Translations under genes and position numbers: made by a program | The notes under the pieces: generated by a model | The model's database searches: none | Told to the model about the DNA's origin: nothing | The model's input: only the letters and a program-made list of their open reading frames with translations | In this document: positions 26,790 to 36,652 of the stretch, in pieces | Numbering within the stretch: the stretch's first letter is position 1 | Layout: each line of letters opens with the position of its first letter | NCBI RefSeq assembly: GCF_030551875.1 | Contig: NZ_JAUOZU010000003.1 | Coordinates: forward strand, 124,001-188,000 | Length of the DNA: 64,000 bases | Direction: 5' to 3' | DNA from: Fluviirhizobium alvei | GTDB taxonomy: Bacteria > Pseudomonadota > Alphaproteobacteria > Rhizobiales > Rhizobiaceae

Positions 26790-29143
26790 CACTTGTCTCC
26801 TCCTTCGATCATGCTTTCCAGAAAATCGGTACGATAGGCGGTTTCCCGCAACAGGCAGAAATCGCGCCAGTAGAAGGGCATGGCGCCTTCATACATGTCG
26901 GCCTCGGCCGCGCAGGTCGCATCCCGCATCTTGATCCAGGCCTTCTGGGCCGCTTTGAGTTTTTCGGCCGCATCCTTGGTCACCACGCCTGTCTCGCCAC
27001 TCATGAATTGCTGGCGCAGATGCTTGTAGGCCTCGTTGAGCCTCAGGTCCCAGGATGCATGTTCATCGCGGATGCAGGCCCGCATCGGCTCTTCCTCGCC
27101 AGCCTGATTTTCCAGGCATTCGCGAAAGCCGATCGGGAATGTGACATCGCTGAGCCGCCAGGCGGTCTTGCCGGAACTCTGGTCTGGCGGCACGTCGCTC
27201 GACGATGGATCGGCGTTCGCCGTCGGCGGAATTGTCGCCTCACCCGCATGCGCATTGGCCCGCCAGACCGTCGGCCAGTCCGGACGTTGTCCTCGGCAAA
27301 GCTGCATCCGTTCTTGGCTGATGAGCTTGAGCCCGTTTCCATCGAAACCGTAGAGCGCGTGCGACCCGCAGTCGCCCGGTCCACGACCGCGGTCCCAGGT
27401 CGCCACGGTCAGCATGCCCTCAAATTTGGTCTCCTGCTCCTCGTTCTCGGACGCGAGGTCCGCAGTCACCGTCTTGGCGAACCGCACCTGAGGCATCGTC
27501 AGTTCCATGTCGCTCGGGGATGGACGGCCTTCGCCATCCAGCATCTCCGCCTTGAGATCCGTCACGCCCTCTGCCGACAGCAGGAAGGGGAAATAGCTTT
27601 CCTGATAGGCGCCAGAGGAACATTGGATCAACCAGAAGGACCGGCCTTCACCGAGATCCCAGCCTTCCGCATGTCGGTCGGGCTGGCGATCGGCGGTGAG
27701 TTCGCCGTCACCCTCGCAGGCTGCGAGCCATTTCTCCGCCACCGGTGCAGGCACCTTGCCCTTGATGGCCTGCGCCGAAAATTCCGGCAGCGCGAGGTCC
27801 GGAAGCAAGGCAGGCAACGGCGCCTGCGCCTTGTCGCGCCCCGGTGCAACGAGTGCCAGCGGCGAACCGGCAACGCCCTGCAAGCTATCCATTCGCGCCA
27901 TCAACTGTTGCGCCTGGCCAAGCGGAATCCGCGCCAGAACCTTGCCCTCGGCGATGATTTCGAGTGCCTTGCTCTTCGCAACAGCCGCCAGAAAATCCCC
28001 CAGCCGTTCGGTCGGGATAGACAGCCGCATCTCGTCGCCATCGGCCTGCGAATAAAAGATCAGCCCGGCAAAGAAATCCTGCCCGGCGCCATCGAGCCGA
28101 ACCATGCCCTTCGGCACCTCGCCATGGTTGGGAAAGAATCTCTCGACCTCCTCAAAGGTCGCAACCACAAGCTTGGCCTCGGTCGAGGCAGCCGGACCGG
28201 CATCGCGGCGGATTTCGAGCCGTGCGAGGATCGGAACGGGATCACCCTCGCCGGAAAACAGCGTCAGAATGCAATCGCCCGCATTGTCACAGGAAAGCTG
28301 GCTATCGTCGCCGGAATCCGCGATCGCGATTCCCGGCGCGAGGCGCCTCGGTGCTTTCTGTTCTTTCCAGCCCGCGACCGATGTGGCGAAGGCCCCACCG
28401 GCGCCAAGTTCGATTGCACGCTCTCCGACTGCGACCGCTGTGGAAACATCACCGGCTCCGGCAAGGGCTCGCGCGAGAACCATCAGCGCTTCGCGCCGAT
28501 CCACCTCATCGACCGATTGCAGCACCGCAAGAACGGCCGTGCTTACGGATTGATCGATCAGGCGCTGCCTTGTTTCCGGCCTGCCCCGGAACTCGGGATT
28601 CAACGCAGCCACCAGAAGCCGTTCTGACAGGGTTCGTTGCGACTGGCTGTCGGAAGCGGTTGCGGCGAGCGCTCCGGTCAGCTCGATCGCATGATCATAG
28701 TTCTGTTGGTCGAGCGCCTTGAAGAGACTGCCGCTACTGTCGGCAAACGATCCGTCGAAAAGCGACGGCGCCTCCTTCCGCAACCGTTCTGCACGGCGCA
28801 GGTAATCGGCATGCAGTCGGGAGGACAATTCAGCCAAGGCGTTTTGGCGCTCAAGCTCAGGGTCGAAACTATGGAGCAGATAGGCACCGGCACCCTCTGT
28901 CCCTTCCTCAATGGCAGCGTAGAAATGGCAGGTTCCGTTATCGATGACATAGGCCTTGCAGCCTGTCAGGCTCGCGCAGCCGGAAAAACAGGCATCCTCT
29001 TCATCCTCGGGCGCCGATCCCAGCCGGGCGGAAACGCTCGCGCCGGGATGAAAGACACCTGTCTTCGTCTCCTCCGCAAGCACCGTGGAAACAGATAGCA
29101 GAAGAAGGGACGAGGCAAGAAGGCCGGAAGGAATGCGCAGCAT
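26789..29143 (-). CDS. Large periplasmic PAN-like + DUF1176-like + LprI domain protein
   Basis: A 784-residue secreted protein. The signal peptide ends near VLA-EE. Next is a PAN/Apple-like cysteine region (ACFSGCASLTGCKAYV, then CHFY), a helical stretch of about 180 residues, a DUF1176-like region from about 290 (LSCDNAGDC) to 620, including WDLGEGRSFWLIQCSSGAY, and a C-terminal LprI/DUF1311 domain (ECLENQAGEEEPMRACIRD, WDLRLNEAYKHL, KAAQKAWIKMRD). TTG at 29161 is an alternative start; ATG at 29143 begins a good signal peptide. It is translationally coupled to the small LprI gene. Function unknown; envelope protection against host lysozyme is a guess. Confidence 0.8.
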   Translation of the reverse strand: MLRIPSGLLASSLLLLSVSTVLAEETKTGVFHPGASVSARLGSAPEDEEDACFSGCASLTGCKAYVIDNGTCHFYAAIEEGTEGAGAYLLHSFDPELERQNALAELSSRLHADYLRRAERLRKEAPSLFDGSFADSSGSLFKALDQQNYDHAIELTGALAATASDSQSQRTLSERLLVAALNPEFRGRPETRQRLIDQSVSTAVLAVLQSVDEVDRREALMVLARALAGAGDVSTAVAVGERAIELGAGGAFATSVAGWKEQKAPRRLAPGIAIADSGDDSQLSCDNAGDCILTLFSGEGDPVPILARLEIRRDAGPAASTEAKLVVATFEEVERFFPNHGEVPKGMVRLDGAGQDFFAGLIFYSQADGDEMRLSIPTERLGDFLAAVAKSKALEIIAEGKVLARIPLGQAQQLMARMDSLQGVAGSPLALVAPGRDKAQAPLPALLPDLALPEFSAQAIKGKVPAPVAEKWLAACEGDGELTADRQPDRHAEGWDLGEGRSFWLIQCSSGAYQESYFPFLLSAEGVTDLKAEMLDGEGRPSPSDMELTMPQVRFAKTVTADLASENEEQETKFEGMLTVATWDRGRGPGDCGSHALYGFDGNGLKLISQERMQLCRGQRPDWPTVWRANAHAGEATIPPTANADPSSSDVPPDQSSGKTAWRLSDVTFPIGFRECLENQAGEEEPMRACIRDEHASWDLRLNEAYKHLRQQFMSGETGVVTKDAAEKLKAAQKAWIKMRDATCAAEADMYEGAMPFYWRDFCLLRETAYRTDFLESMIEGGDK

Positions 29144-29199
29144 GGGATGGAGGATCCGCAATTGAGGTCAAGCCAAGGGAGAACGTGCGACGATGGCGT

Positions 29200-29520
29200 T
29201 TAATTCGCGCGCAAACCGGTTTCATAGGCAATGCGTGCCCACCGCGCCGCTTCGTCGGGATCGTCAAAGGCCGCTTCGGGAATGGTCCAGTAGGGCATTG
29301 ATGCTGTTTTGTCGGAATTGGCGCGCCTGTAGGTCCAGCGCCGGCCGCCCGCCTCTTCATAGAGCGGGCCGGATTGGGCATCGCCCTTGAGCATCAGGTC
29401 GCCGGAAACGACGAGCGCGATGATCACGCCATCGCAATAGATGCCCTTGCCGCCGAACATGCGGCGGATCGCCACCTTGCCGACGGACTGGAAAAGTTCC
29501 TCGATCGTTTCGTTATCCAT
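29200..29520 (-). CDS. TfoX/Sxy N-terminal domain protein
   Basis: A 106-residue single-domain protein of the TfoX N-terminal family: ELFQSVGKVAIRRMFGGKGIYCDG, then DLMLKGDAQSGPLYEEAGG and SMPYWTIPEAAFDDPDE. TfoX regulates competence in gammaproteobacteria, but short N-domain-only versions in rhizobia have no known role. The ATG at 29520 fits the family start better than the codon at 29544. It follows the TonB receptor gene on the same strand, separated by a stem-loop. Confidence 0.88.
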   Translation of the reverse strand: MDNETIEELFQSVGKVAIRRMFGGKGIYCDGVIIALVVSGDLMLKGDAQSGPLYEEAGGRRWTYRRANSDKTASMPYWTIPEAAFDDPDEAARWARIAYETGLRAN

Positions 29521-29524
29521 GCCA

Positions 29525-29566
29525 AAACCCCGCCCCGGCCGCAACTATCGGCGGCGGAACGGGGCG
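29525..29566 (-). terminator. Intrinsic terminator after TonB receptor gene
   Basis: CGCCCCG (29531-29537) pairs with CGGGGCG (29560-29566), with further GCGG/CCGC pairing inside, 13 bases after the receptor stop. On the minus strand a GGGGTTTT stretch follows, giving a terminator-like tail just before the TfoX gene. Confidence 0.55.
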
Positions 29567-29578
29567 CTGTCAAGCATC

Positions 29579-31744
29579 TCAGAAGCGCGCGGTCGCTCCC
29601 AGCATGATCGTCCGGCCACGGCCGTTCGTCACGCCCGAGAAGATGTCGGACGTACCGGCATTGGCGGACCAGTAGGACTTGTTCGAAATATTCTCGACCG
29701 TAAAGAACAGCTTGAAATTCTTGGTGATATCGTAGCTTCCATAGAGATCGAAGAGCGTATAGGCGCCACGCTCGATCGTCAGGTCTTCGTTCAGATAGGC
29801 CTGCATCGACGTGCCGGTATAACGAATGCGCCCGCCGAGCGTCAGCTTCTGTTCGAAGAAGCGCATGCCACCTTCGAGCGTCGCGAAATCGTCCGGCAAA
29901 GTGCCGACATCATTGCCGAAGCCGGCACCGGCTCCGAGCGGCTGGTCGGTATCGGCAACGGTGAAGGAAACCCGGCCGAAGGCGAAGCCCGCATCATAGC
30001 TACCCTCGATTTCGACCCCCTGCATCACCGTCACGCCCGGCAGGTTGACCCAGCGGGTCTCGCCGTCCGAAAGATCGGTTGCGTAGCTGATGAAGTTGGA
30101 GATCCGGTTGCGGAAATAGCCGAGCTTGACGAACCCCTTGTCGCCGCTCGTCAGCAGGTCTTCACCCTTGAAATTGACGCCGAGATCGAGCCCCTGCATG
30201 CGTTCGGGCACGAGGTTGGGATTGTTGTAGATCGGGTCGCCGGTCCCGGTAAAGTTATGCCCGCCGGGATAGAACATTTCCGAAGCGGTCGGGGGCCGCA
30301 TCGAATAGGAGTAGCTGGAATAGAGCTGCACCCATTCGGCCGGCGTGAAGGTGGCGCCGATCTTCGGGCTCCATTTGCCGCCCGAACGCTCGAGGCTTTC
30401 GCCAGCGCACATCGAGCCACCCGCAGGGCAATCGCCGGTGCCCGGTTCGATCCATTCGGTAATGCCGGACAGATTCCAGGCATCATAGCGCAGGCCCGTC
30501 GTCAGGCCGAACATGCCGTGCGTCAAGGTGCCCTCGGCAAAGGCTCCGCTCTTGATCAGGCGCCCGTCGGGATTGGCGCCGCGCTGGTCGTTGCCCATGT
30601 AATCGTCGGAATTGATCGCCGCGCCATAGGTCAGCTTCAGTTCGGTCTCTGCCGAAAGATCGACGAGCGAAACATTGTTGATGTCGAAGCCAAGCCCGGT
30701 ATTGGTCCCGTCACGACCGTTGAAGACGCCATCGGATTGGCCGACCATCGCAATGTCGGTCCTGTTGAGATAGGCATTCACGCTGAGATCGATCAGATCG
30801 TTGCCGGGCGTATAGCGGTATTTGGCGGTATAGGTCTGGTTCTTGATGAACCAGTCATAGCCGGCCGATTCCACCGCAAAGGCATTGTCGTAGAAGACGC
30901 CACCGAGGGTCAGCGAATGGTCGCTGTCGGGCGCAATGCCGAGCTTGAACAGGCCCGAGCGCGGATCCTGCGACGCATCATAGGGATACCAGATCCCGTC
31001 GCCATTCTTGAAGTTGGAGAAATTCGACCCGCTGATGGCGCCGACGATCGAAATCTGACCCTCATCGCCGATCGGGTTCTTCCATCCTGCTGCCGTCAGC
31101 CGCGAAAAATCATAACCATTGGTGCCGAGCTTGATCGTCTGCAGCGCACCGTAACTGGTGCCCGGCAGCAAGACGTCGTCGATCTCGAGCGTGCGGAAGT
31201 TGGCGGCTCCCGAGAGCGTTCCCAGCCCTTCGCTTCCCGACACCGCGCCGCGCGAAACATCGACGCCGGCCAGAAGATTGGGATCGATATAGACCATATT
31301 GTCGAACGAGCCGCCATGGCCGGACAGATTGCGGAAGGTCTGCGGCACGCCATCGATCATGGTGTTGATGCGGCCCATGCCCTGCATGCCCCGCACATTG
31401 ACGACCACGCCCGGCTGTTCCGCGCCCTCGCGGGTAAAGGTGCCCGGCGTCGAACGCATGACCTGGTTGAGATCGCCAGCGAAACGTTCGTTGATCGCCT
31501 CGGCATCCGTCACTGAGACGGCCGCCGGCTTGTCGGCAATCGCACCGGCTGTTCCATCCGCACCGACGACGATGCGCTTGAGTTTGGTCGTACCGTCGCT
31601 GGCCGCGGCATCGTCGGCTGTGTCGCTGGCGCCCGGATCATCGAGAACGATCTCGTCTTCATCGACGGGCTGGGCCCAGCCGGATTGAGCCGAAACCAAA
31701 AACGCCGTCCCTGCCAGAAGCACGGCCACAAAACCCCGATGCAT
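29579..31744 (-). CDS. TonB-dependent receptor, heme/hemoglobin type
   Basis: A 721-residue outer-membrane receptor of the TonB-dependent hemoglobin/transferrin/lactoferrin subfamily. A signal peptide of about 25 residues ends at GWAQ, then a plug (VRGMQGMGRINTMIDGVPQTFRN) and a 22-strand barrel ending in GRTIMLGATARF with terminal aromatic F. The heme-receptor segment MRPPTASEMF then NPNLVPE (a FRAP/NPNL-like pair) has a histidine between them (GGHNF). A GTG six bases upstream, at 31750, has a better-spaced AAGGGG. Iron or heme uptake is likely; no heme transport genes are adjacent. Hypothetical regulation by iron is not shown, though a TTGACA lies on the minus strand at 31878-31883. Confidence 0.88.
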   Translation of the reverse strand: MHRGFVAVLLAGTAFLVSAQSGWAQPVDEDEIVLDDPGASDTADDAAASDGTTKLKRIVVGADGTAGAIADKPAAVSVTDAEAINERFAGDLNQVMRSTPGTFTREGAEQPGVVVNVRGMQGMGRINTMIDGVPQTFRNLSGHGGSFDNMVYIDPNLLAGVDVSRGAVSGSEGLGTLSGAANFRTLEIDDVLLPGTSYGALQTIKLGTNGYDFSRLTAAGWKNPIGDEGQISIVGAISGSNFSNFKNGDGIWYPYDASQDPRSGLFKLGIAPDSDHSLTLGGVFYDNAFAVESAGYDWFIKNQTYTAKYRYTPGNDLIDLSVNAYLNRTDIAMVGQSDGVFNGRDGTNTGLGFDINNVSLVDLSAETELKLTYGAAINSDDYMGNDQRGANPDGRLIKSGAFAEGTLTHGMFGLTTGLRYDAWNLSGITEWIEPGTGDCPAGGSMCAGESLERSGGKWSPKIGATFTPAEWVQLYSSYSYSMRPPTASEMFYPGGHNFTGTGDPIYNNPNLVPERMQGLDLGVNFKGEDLLTSGDKGFVKLGYFRNRISNFISYATDLSDGETRWVNLPGVTVMQGVEIEGSYDAGFAFGRVSFTVADTDQPLGAGAGFGNDVGTLPDDFATLEGGMRFFEQKLTLGGRIRYTGTSMQAYLNEDLTIERGAYTLFDLYGSYDITKNFKLFFTVENISNKSYWSANAGTSDIFSGVTNGRGRTIMLGATARF

Positions 31745-31934
31745 GCCCACGCCAAACCCCTTCGATGTTCCAGACAATCGTCCCGCCTGGCTGGCATCGA
31801 TGTGATGCGGGCTAATGATGGGCGCTTGCGGAACCTTGCGGCTCCACGCGGTCGAAATTGCATAAGTGGACTATTTATGTCAAGTTAGTGGCGAAATGTT
31901 CTCGAAAATTTGACGGGATAGTCTGCGGAACATC

Positions 31935-33551
31935 TCAATCGGCGAGAACCCCGCCGGCCGCCTGAATGGCCTCGGGCGTATCGGTATCGAGATGCGCGGC
32001 CGGGCCGATATCGATATCGAGAACCGGCAATCCGCTGCGTTCGATGATCGGACGCGCGCCGATATCGCCTTCGAGCCGCGCCACCGCTTCGAATGTGCTC
32101 GATGGCAGGATGACCGGATTGCCGCGCTTGCCATCGGATACAGCCCGAACGATCGCCCTGCCCTTCTCTTTCCGGAAAGCGTCCAAAAGCAGGTCGAGAT
32201 GATCCGCCGTGATGCCCGGCATGTCGGCAAGCATGACCAGAATTCCATCCGCCTCGTCGCGCACGGCGGCAAGTCCGGTGCGCAGCGACGAGGCCATGCC
32301 GCTCGCGAAATCGGGATTGCGCACGATCGGACAGTCGAGCCCGGCAATTGCCGTTTCCACCGCATCGGCCCGGTGACCGGTCACGAGCACCGCTGCATCC
32401 GTCGATGAGGCGAGAACGGCGGCAACCGAGCGGCGGACCAGAGGCTCGCCCCCAAAGCGGGCCAGAAGCTTGTGATGGCCGCTCGCCCCCATACGGCTCG
32501 CCTGGCCGGCGGCGAGAATCACGGTCGCGACACGGGCCGGCCTGTTCTCATCCCCGCCAAGGCGCGGCAACGGTCGCGTCGGTATTTCCATCAGCAAGCC
32601 TCCGACACCCAACCCGGTCAGTTCATAACGGCTCGGTTTCTCACCGGCCAGAATGCGCGACAGCACCCAGTCGAAGGCATTCTCCTTCGGACTGCGCGCA
32701 CAACCGGGCGCACCGATCACCGGCACACCGCTGATTTCGCCGAGAACCAGAAGATTGCCGGGATCGACCGGCAGGCCGACCTGCTCGACCTCGCCGCCCG
32801 CAAGGCGGATCGCCTCGGGAATCACATCGCGGAAATCGGTGACGGCAGAGGCGCCGAACACGATCACTATGCCATTGCTGAGGACGGCATCCTTCAGGGC
32901 GCCGGCCACCGCTTCGGCAGTATGTGCCGTGCGCACCTCGCCGGTCAGCTCGCTTCCGGATGCCGAAAGGCGCCGTTCGAGGAGTGCCCTCGTCTTGTCC
33001 ATCACGGATGGTTTCAGCGACGGCAGCACTGTCGCAATCAACCCGACCTTCCGCGCCGAATAGGGCTTGAGAGCGAAGGGAACGCACCCTCCGAGGATCT
33101 CGACCGCCTTATTGACCGCAGCACCGGCCACCGCAAGCGGAATGATCTTGATCGTCGCCACCATATCGCCGGCCTTGACGTCGGAACGGTCAGCGAGCGT
33201 TGCCAGCGTGATGGCCGGATCGATGCGATTGAGCCGATCGACACAATCGCGATCGGCGCGGAACAGGCCGTTGGCAAGGGCAAAGACATTGACGCGACCG
33301 GTCGTGGCCGGTGAAAAGCGCAAGTTGTCGCCTGCAATCGCCACTGAAACAGCTGAAGCAGCCTCGTCTTCGGTCAAATCGCCGGGTTCGAGCCGGGCCG
33401 CAATGACACCCCCGACGCCGGATTCGCGCAACAGCGCAAGGTCGGCACTGCTAAGCCGCGTGCCCTTGGCCAACCGTTTGTCGCCTGCCTTGACTGCATG
33501 GCCAAGGATCGCGCCCTCAGCCTCGTCCAACGTCACATGGCCGAATTGCAT
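31935..33551 (-). CDS. MoeA-like/MocA-like fusion protein of molybdenum cofactor metabolism
   Basis: A 538-residue two-domain protein. Residues 1-340 form a molybdopterin-binding MoeA/MogA-like domain (GLIATVLPS, IVIVFGASAVTDFRDVIPEA, PGCARSPKENAFDWVL). Residues about 355-538 form a nucleotidyltransferase of the MocA/MobA-like class, with the binding loop VILAAGQASRMG, then DMPGIT and PVILP. Such fusions are known in alphaproteobacteria and probably hand molybdopterin or the nucleotide to cofactor for xanthine-oxidase type enzymes. GGAGG sits five bases before the ATG. No molybdoenzyme is in the window. Confidence 0.88.
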   Translation of the reverse strand: MQFGHVTLDEAEGAILGHAVKAGDKRLAKGTRLSSADLALLRESGVGGVIAARLEPGDLTEDEAASAVSVAIAGDNLRFSPATTGRVNVFALANGLFRADRDCVDRLNRIDPAITLATLADRSDVKAGDMVATIKIIPLAVAGAAVNKAVEILGGCVPFALKPYSARKVGLIATVLPSLKPSVMDKTRALLERRLSASGSELTGEVRTAHTAEAVAGALKDAVLSNGIVIVFGASAVTDFRDVIPEAIRLAGGEVEQVGLPVDPGNLLVLGEISGVPVIGAPGCARSPKENAFDWVLSRILAGEKPSRYELTGLGVGGLLMEIPTRPLPRLGGDENRPARVATVILAAGQASRMGASGHHKLLARFGGEPLVRRSVAAVLASSTDAAVLVTGHRADAVETAIAGLDCPIVRNPDFASGMASSLRTGLAAVRDEADGILVMLADMPGITADHLDLLLDAFRKEKGRAIVRAVSDGKRGNPVILPSSTFEAVARLEGDIGARPIIERSGLPVLDIDIGPAAHLDTDTPEAIQAAGGVLAD

Positions 33552-33652
33552 CCGTTCCTCCCGTCCGCAACAGGCAGCCTATCGTCGCAACGCCGGTGCG
33601 TAAACTGGCCGCTCGAAATCCCGATGCAGCCAGGTGACGCATTTTTGCGCCG

Positions 33653-35332
33653 TCAGCGCATCTTGCGGTCGCGGAAACGGTTGGTGATCGGGTAGCGCCG
33701 GTCGCGGCCAAAATTCTTGCGGGTGATCTTGACCCCCGGCGCCGATTGCCGCCGCTTGTATTCGGCGATGTAGAGCAGATGCTCGACCCGGTGCACCGTC
33801 GCAATATCATGGCCGCGCGCCACGATCTCCTCGACACTCAGTTCCTGCTCTACCAACCCTTCGAGAATATCGTCGAGCACCGGATAGGGCGGCAGCGAAT
33901 CCTGGTCGGTCTGGTTGGGCCTCAATTCCGCCGATGGCGCCTTGTCGATGATATTCTGCGGAATGACCTCGCCGGTCGGCCCCAGCCCGCCGGGCGGCAC
34001 ATGCGCATTGCGCCAGCGCGACAGCGCATAGACCTGCATCTTGTAGAGGTCCTTGATCGGGTTGAAGCCGCCGTTCATGTCGCCATAGAGCGTGCAGTAG
34101 CCGACCGACATCTCGCTCTTGTTGCCGGTGGTCACGACCATCGAGCCGAACTTGTTGGAGATCGCCATCAGGATGGTGCCCCGCGCGCGGCTCTGCAGGT
34201 TCTCCTCGGTAATACCCTCATCGGTTCCCTCGAACAGATCCGAGAGCGCCGACAGGAATCCGGAAACCGGTTCCTCGATCGCCACGATATCATAATGGCA
34301 GCCGAGCGCCTTGGCGCAGGCTTCGGCATCGACAAGCGATTCCCTCGACGTATAGCGATAGGGCATCATCACGGTCCGGACGCGATCCTCACCCAGCGCA
34401 TCGACGGCAATCGCCGCACAGATGGCCGAATCGATGCCGCCGGACAGGCCGAGCACGACATTCTTGAAGCCGTTCTTGTTGACATAGTCGCGAAAGCCGA
34501 GAACGCAGGCGCGATAATCCGCCTCCTCGCTGTCGGGAAGCCGCGAGCTCGGCCCCTCGGCGCATTGCCAGCGTCCGTCGCGCTTCTTCCAGGTCGTGGT
34601 GACGACGGACTCCTCGAATTGCGCCATCTGGAATGCCGGGCTTTTATCGCCGTTATAGGCAAAGCTCGCCCCGTCGAACACCAGTTCGTCCTGGCCGCCG
34701 AGCTGGTTGGCGAACACGAGCGGCAACCCAGTCAGTTCCACCTGCCGAAGCACCACATCATGGCGGACATGGATCTTGCCGCGATAGTAGGGCGAACCGT
34801 TGGGATGCAACAGGATTTCCGCCCCATCGTCGCGCAAAGCCTCGCAGACGCCGGCATCGTTCCAGATATCCTCGCAAATCGGCACCCCGATGCGGATGCC
34901 GCGGAAATCGAAAGCTTTCGGCTTGCCGCCGGGGGCAAAGACGCGCTTCTCGTCGAACTCGCCATAATTCGGCAGGTCGACCTTGTCGGCGATCGCGACG
35001 ATCCTGCCGCCATCCAGAAGCGCCGCCGAATTGTGGCGACCATCCTCGCCCATGCGCGGAAAACCGACGATCATGCCGGGCCCGCCATCGGCCGTTTCCG
35101 CCGCAAGGCTCTCGACCGCAGCCAGGCAGGCATCGAGAAAAGCCGGCTTCAACACCAGGTCTTCCGGCGGATAGCCGGAAATGAACAGTTCCGTCATCAG
35201 CACAAGGTCGGCGTCCTGACGCGCCGCATCGGCACGCGCCTCGCGGGCGCGGGCGAGATTGCCTTTGACATCACCCACAGTCGGATCAAGCTGGGCGACG
35301 GCGATACGGAATATGTCTTTAATCTGTGTCAT
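33653..35332 (-). CDS. nadE: Glutamine-dependent NAD+ synthetase
   Basis: A 559-residue enzyme amidating deamido-NAD with ammonia drawn from glutamine. The N-terminal nitrilase-like domain holds the triad E48, K117 and C153 (IGVPICEDIW). The C-terminal synthetase carries the PP-loop SGGIDS (297-302), then YTSRES and TTGNKSEMSVGYCTLYGDM. The length fits the bacterial two-domain class. It is 101 bases upstream of the MoeA/MocA fusion on the same strand. Confidence 0.97.
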   Translation of the reverse strand: MTQIKDIFRIAVAQLDPTVGDVKGNLARAREARADAARQDADLVLMTELFISGYPPEDLVLKPAFLDACLAAVESLAAETADGGPGMIVGFPRMGEDGRHNSAALLDGGRIVAIADKVDLPNYGEFDEKRVFAPGGKPKAFDFRGIRIGVPICEDIWNDAGVCEALRDDGAEILLHPNGSPYYRGKIHVRHDVVLRQVELTGLPLVFANQLGGQDELVFDGASFAYNGDKSPAFQMAQFEESVVTTTWKKRDGRWQCAEGPSSRLPDSEEADYRACVLGFRDYVNKNGFKNVVLGLSGGIDSAICAAIAVDALGEDRVRTVMMPYRYTSRESLVDAEACAKALGCHYDIVAIEEPVSGFLSALSDLFEGTDEGITEENLQSRARGTILMAISNKFGSMVVTTGNKSEMSVGYCTLYGDMNGGFNPIKDLYKMQVYALSRWRNAHVPPGGLGPTGEVIPQNIIDKAPSAELRPNQTDQDSLPPYPVLDDILEGLVEQELSVEEIVARGHDIATVHRVEHLLYIAEYKRRQSAPGVKITRKNFGRDRRYPITNRFRDRKMR

Positions 35333-35425
35333 GCGCCTTTGTTAGCGCGCACCAGAGACCAGTGCAACGGCCTGCTTGCCGAACAGATACGCGACGAGCC
35401 CTCACCCGCCGCGCTATCTGTTGCC

Positions 35426-36421
35426 CTACCCTCCTGTCATCTGCGCCAGACCGACATAGACGGGCAGCCCGAGAAGCAGATTGAAGGGAAAGGTGAGCCC
35501 CAGCGACAGGCTGAGATAGAGTTCCGGACGCGCATCCGGAACCGCAATCCGCATCGCCGCCGGCACGGCAATGTAGGAGGCACTCGCCGCAAGGGTCACC
35601 ATCAGGGCCGTATTGCCCACGGAAAGCCCGGCAAGCGCGGAGGCAGTCAGCGCGAGGGCGGCGCCGATCAGCGGCATCAGCACGGCAAAGCCCAGAAGCA
35701 GCGGCGATATCCGCCGCCATTCCTTTTTCAGACCCGCCCCGGCAATCGCGCCGAGATCGATCAGGAACAGGCAGAGCGCGCCCCGGAACGGATCGACGAT
35801 AAAGCCAGACAGATCCTTCATCCCGGCCTCGCCGGTGATGGCACCGATGGCAAAGGCCCCGATCAGAATGACGATCGTGACATTGAGCACGACATCGCGC
35901 AGCGCCGCATTGAGCCGCTTGTCGGCAACGGCCGCATCACCACCCGGTGACGGGCTGCGAAAGATCAGCCAGAGTGCGGTCAGGATCGCCGGCGCTTCCA
36001 TCGCCGCGGCCACCGCCACCATTGCGCCGTCGAACGTAATGCCGAGACGGACCAGCGCGTCGCTGCCGGCGGCAAAAGTGACGATCGAGATCGAACCGTA
36101 ATGCGCGGCGATCGCCGCCCGGTCGCGGGCGCCGAGGCTGGTCGTGGCCGACAGGATGGCATTGCCGATCAGCGGCATCGTCGCCGACAGCACGATGCCG
36201 ATCGTCAGCGCCCAGGCCATTTCGGCATTCAGCCCATGGGTGGCAACGGAAACACCACCCTTGAAGCCGATCGACAGCATCAGATAGAGCGCCAGCATCT
36301 TGCCCACCCCGCCCGGCAAGGCAATGTGGCCGCCAGCAAGCGATGCGAGAAAACCGAGCGCGAAGAAAAGCACCGGCGCAGACAAAAGGCTGTGCGCCGC
36401 CAGAGACAGATAGAGATCCAT
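35426..36421 (-). CDS. SbtA-like sodium-dependent bicarbonate permease family protein
   Basis: A 331-residue membrane protein with about ten hydrophobic segments in two inverted halves, matching the SbtA (DUF897) family: AALYLMLSIGFKGG-like residues at 60-75, and SLSLGLTFPFN near the C-terminus. In cyanobacteria SbtA takes up bicarbonate with sodium. Proteobacterial members are less well studied and the substrate is inferred. The frame opens at 36478, but the ATG at 36421 matches family N-termini; no strong ribosome binding site is seen for either. No SbtB gene is beside it. Confidence 0.85.
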   Translation of the reverse strand: MDLYLSLAAHSLLSAPVLFFALGFLASLAGGHIALPGGVGKMLALYLMLSIGFKGGVSVATHGLNAEMAWALTIGIVLSATMPLIGNAILSATTSLGARDRAAIAAHYGSISIVTFAAGSDALVRLGITFDGAMVAVAAAMEAPAILTALWLIFRSPSPGGDAAVADKRLNAALRDVVLNVTIVILIGAFAIGAITGEAGMKDLSGFIVDPFRGALCLFLIDLGAIAGAGLKKEWRRISPLLLGFAVLMPLIGAALALTASALAGLSVGNTALMVTLAASASYIAVPAAMRIAVPDARPELYLSLSLGLTFPFNLLLGLPVYVGLAQMTGG

Positions 36422-36594
36422 GAGAATAACCAGGCAAAAGGCGCCATGCGCCCCTTCAACGGGCGTCATGACGGTCACGTTAAGATCAGGATCGTGACGC
36501 AGAGGTCAGCGATCGCGTTTGAAAATGCGTGAAACGATGAGCGGAGAATAACCCTGTTGCAGTCCCGGACGATCAGAGGCTGATCGTCACAAGA

Positions 36595-36629
36595 AACCGC
36601 CAGCCGGGGCGGACATCCGGCTGGCGGTT
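36595..36629 (-). terminator. Terminator of ydcH-like gene
   Basis: AACCGCCAGCCGG (36595-36607) pairs perfectly with CCGGCTGGCGGTT (36617-36629) over a nine-base loop. On the minus strand it is followed by TTTCTT. It lies just beyond the YdcH stop and is a strong 13-base-pair hairpin. Confidence 0.8.
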
Positions 36630-36652
36630 ATAGCGCGGCGCAGGTGGGCCCA

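Noticed and set aside
29441-31516. A 691-codon plus-strand frame
   Set aside because: Antisense to the TonB receptor, which has clear plug, barrel and signal peptide features.
31855-31890. Promoter of the TonB receptor (TTGACA on minus strand at 31878-31883)
   Set aside because: No good -10 at 16-18 bases (GCAATT/CAATTT only), so not listed as a feature.
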